From Hybos culiciformis (taxonomy: Eukaryota > Arthropoda > Insecta > Diptera > Hybotidae): 64,000 bases of DNA. The DNA lies in NCBI GenBank assembly GCA_964007475.1, contig OZ023273.1, positions 108,374,485-108,438,484 on the forward strand, read 5' to 3'. Under the pieces are notes generated by a model. The model saw only the letters and a list, made by a program, of their open reading frames with translations. It made no database searches and was not told where the DNA came from. Both the position numbers and the translations under genes were made by a program. Positions 61,516 to 64,000 of the stretch are shown piece by piece (position 1 is the first letter of the stretch; the number at the start of each line of letters is the position of its first letter).

Positions 61516-63802
61516 TTATAAGTTTGATTTAATATCTCCAATTAATGTGTCAACAATTGGGTAACATTCAACAGTTTCATCGATTCCAAAAAAAAATTTT
61601 TGTATAAATATCCAAACTACATTACTTGCATTTGGATACTTCAAATTTAAAACATAAAATAGTTTGAAACAGTATTCTAATGCTGCAAGATATGTATTAA
61701 ATTTAAATTTGATGTCATCCATCACAACGAAAAAATCGGTATAATCATATTCATTGCCGACGACAACAATAAACGGTTGCAAGCAAGATTTTTGGGTCCT
61801 ATAATCATCACGCATTTTGGTAATCTCCTGATCTACTTGCTCGTATGATTGGACAATCATTTGAAAAGATTGTTGGGAATCTTTAATACTGTATTTTTTT
61901 CGTTTTCCAGATAAAAAAATTGTTGTAGGAACCAAGACAGCATGCAATAATTGAATGAATAATGCATTTAAGGAATCTGGAAAGATATATATTTTTATTT
62001 AAATAAATGAAATCCAATATTTTGTTAGCTATCCTTACCGCTATTAATTCTATCTCTTTTTTGAAGTACTTCGGCAAGCTTACTTTTAGAAAGAGGATCT
62101 TTAATTCTTTCTTGATAAATTTTTGGTATACCGGCGCAAAACTTGTCCCATTGCAAATAAAAGGAGTCCTTTTTGGAGTCAAAATACTCAAAATCAATAT
62201 CCACCTACCAAGCAAAGTAATAAAATATTAATATAAAGTAATCTTCAATATTTTTACACATATTATAGTACCAGTTCCGGTGCTTGTGAAAATTTATATA
62301 AAGGCCAATCATTTAAGAGTCGAAAAAGGTTTTGATCAGTGTTAGAATCAATGTAGTGTCTCCGAAAAATAATGGTCTGTTTCCATTTTATAAGAACCTC
62401 ATCCCATTTTCGCAAATGCTTTAGAGTGCTCCTAATTTCTTCCAACTCTTCTTAGGACATTTCTAGAATAATAATTAGTTTTATACATGGTAATAATTAA
62501 GACAGATATTTTAACTACATTTTATAAATAGTATTAAAAACAAGTCCAAAAATGATAACTACCTGGATCAATAGCTATATTAAGCGCCAATTTTCGAGGG
62601 GCGACAACATTTTTCTTTTTTGAAGATATTTCAATTTCTTCGGGGTTTAATTTCTTCATACTTCTTTTCCTACTTTGGTACCTGTCCCAAAGCTTTCCTT
62701 TTGGGGGTAAAGTGCCTCTTTGGACGAAATAAGTGTTCTTTAACAAAAAAAATGTATATTAATTAATGTTTAATTTATTTCTGTTAATTTATTTACTTGA
62801 TTTTCACTTGGGAACAGAAGAACTATTTGTTCCGATATTAGTTTGCATTTTACAACTGAAAGTTTAATGTCATTTTCAATATAAAATTGTATAACCCGAT
62901 GGACAAGATTTGTACGATGAGCAGTTTCCAGCCTGCCATTCTTTTGAAAGTAGTTGATTAAAAATTTTCCTTGCTCTGTTTGTTTTAAAATTCCGGCTAC
63001 AGTAATCTATACAAAAAAAAGAATATAGATAGATTAGTTGTTATTTAAAGTATTTTTTTTATCTACCTCTTCTGAATAATTTGAACTTATCCTTGTTTGA
63101 ACGGAAGATAGAGAGCTGGGTGATGATGCATAGTTACTAGTCTTCTTAATCCATTCGGCGACCGTTGAGCTCATGGATAAAGTGTCTCGATCGTATTCAG
63201 AATGCAAAATGGGAAGGACCTGTGAATTTAATTAATATAAAATAATATTTTCTTTCATTACTTTTGCTTATTTTATACCAATTCTTTCTGCCATTCAGCC
63301 AGCTTGAATTCAAACAAAATTTTAATGTTTAGTTGATCTGCTGAAAAAAGTTCATCCAAGTGCCTTTGTCTCATATATTTTAATCCTTCCTTGGTAATTC
63401 GCTTAGCTGGAAATGGAGAAATTTATTAATATGTATGTACATATATGAGAGTGCTCCTTTTTGTAAATAGAGTTCATTTTTCTTACCAGCGAGTATATGG
63501 TATACTTCATCAAACATCCCCCAGTTATTGAGAAGTTCAGACAAAGATTCGTCAGGATTGGCAGAACATTTCTGGCTCATTTTGTCAGCGGTATTAGGCA
63601 AACTTTTTTCATTTGTCACTGGCACGTTCTGTTCTTTGTCAGTCAAAAGTTCATTTAAAAATACGTTGTGATCGTTGTCTGATGTCAAAAGTTCATTTGA
63701 TGCGCTATTAAAAATTATATAATTCGTACCTCCAATTTCGACCATTGGCGTCGAAGGAGAATTTTGTAAATGAATCAATTCAGAATCAGTGTTGCTTGTC
63801 AT
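61516..63802 (-). CDS. Uncharacterised arthropod protein, SAM-like N-terminus (SAMD3-like), 595 aa
   Basis: Minus-strand exons 63487-63802, 63279-63406, 63067-63219, 62797-63006, 62563-62737, 62272-62450, 62039-62204 and 61516-61976 all have AG/GT borders, join in phases 1, 0, 0, 0, 1, 0 and 1, and total 1788 nt without a stop. Residues 1-85 are acidic/polar. About 87-148 (LSELLNNWGMFDEVYHIL to FEFKLAEWQKEL) resembles a SAM helical bundle. About 200-270 (ITVAGILKQTEQG, VHRVIQFYIENDIKL) opens the family's conserved module, and RGTLPPKGKLWDRYQ follows. The C-terminus has FLSGKRKKYSIKDSQQSF, LQPFIVVVGNEY and YPNASNVVWIFIQKFF. From memory this matches a multi-copy arthropod family often labelled SAMD3-like, of unknown function. 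It has no membrane or signal segment. In exon six, AG at 62451 is preferred because the nearer consensus AG (about 62463) gives an immediate stop. Confidence 0.85.
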
Positions 63803-64000
63803 TTTATATGCTTTGCCAAGAGATGAAAAAAAGTTAAAATGATAAAGAGAAAATTAAATGAAATTATAACGATAAACTTACAATTTTAAAATTTAACCTT
63901 GAAAATTTAAAAATAATTTTTTTTTCTTATTACTGTTTTTTCGTTTCCAGTTCGGTTCGTATGTATTGGAGGTCCGTCGAAATATTCAATAGGTAAAATC
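63803..64000. other. 5' flank of the eight-exon gene
   Basis: Probable 5' UTR and promoter side of the minus-strand gene. 63,950-64,000 is less AT-rich and could contain a noncoding first exon; no motif is decisive. Confidence 0.35.

Noticed and set aside
1..64000. CRISPR arrays, operons, bacterial promoters, tRNA genes
   Set aside because: The sequence is eukaryotic; no spacer-repeat array and no complete cloverleaf was seen.

Overview
This is insect nuclear DNA. It is strongly AT-rich, has spliced genes with GT/AG introns, and carries an odorant receptor gene, a family confined to insects. Transposable elements are abundant: non-LTR LINEs, hAT, piggyBac-like, PIF/Harbinger-like, CACTA-like, Foldback-like and Helitron. 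The order of insect cannot be fixed from the sequence alone.

Layout. 1-12,280 is a transposon graveyard: a PIF/Harbinger relic, a piggyBac-like MITE nested in a hAT MITE, copy A of a 2.7 kb duplication, a LINE that splits a DNA transposon, a second copy of that transposon, and a 5'-truncated LINE with an intact reading frame. 12,282-18,032 (minus) is an odorant receptor gene. I assembled it from five phase-compatible exons. It has a Helitron in intron 2 and a Tc1 relic in intron 1. 17,379-24,034 is copy B of the duplication. It holds OR exon 1 and the upstream flank, swollen by a Foldback-like and a CACTG-ended element that copy A lacks. 30,114-34,266 (plus) holds five coding exons of a NOL4/NOL4L (nucleolar protein 4) homologue whose 3' end is unresolved. 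34,300-61,500 is a long gene-poor AT-rich stretch with several MITEs, including a 1.2 kb element that contains a 5S rRNA/tRNA-like segment and a perfect 70-bp palindrome. 61,516-63,802 (minus) is an eight-exon gene for a 595-residue protein of a poorly characterised arthropod family with a SAM-like N-terminal region.

The three host genes show no functional link. The main connecting story is structural. Copy A keeps an intact OR first exon with no other OR exon near it, so an OR locus was duplicated and then eroded by transposons. The OR gene itself appears to lack the exon that normally encodes the region before the last transmembrane end. All similarity statements come from reading the sequence and remembered family signatures; no searches were run.
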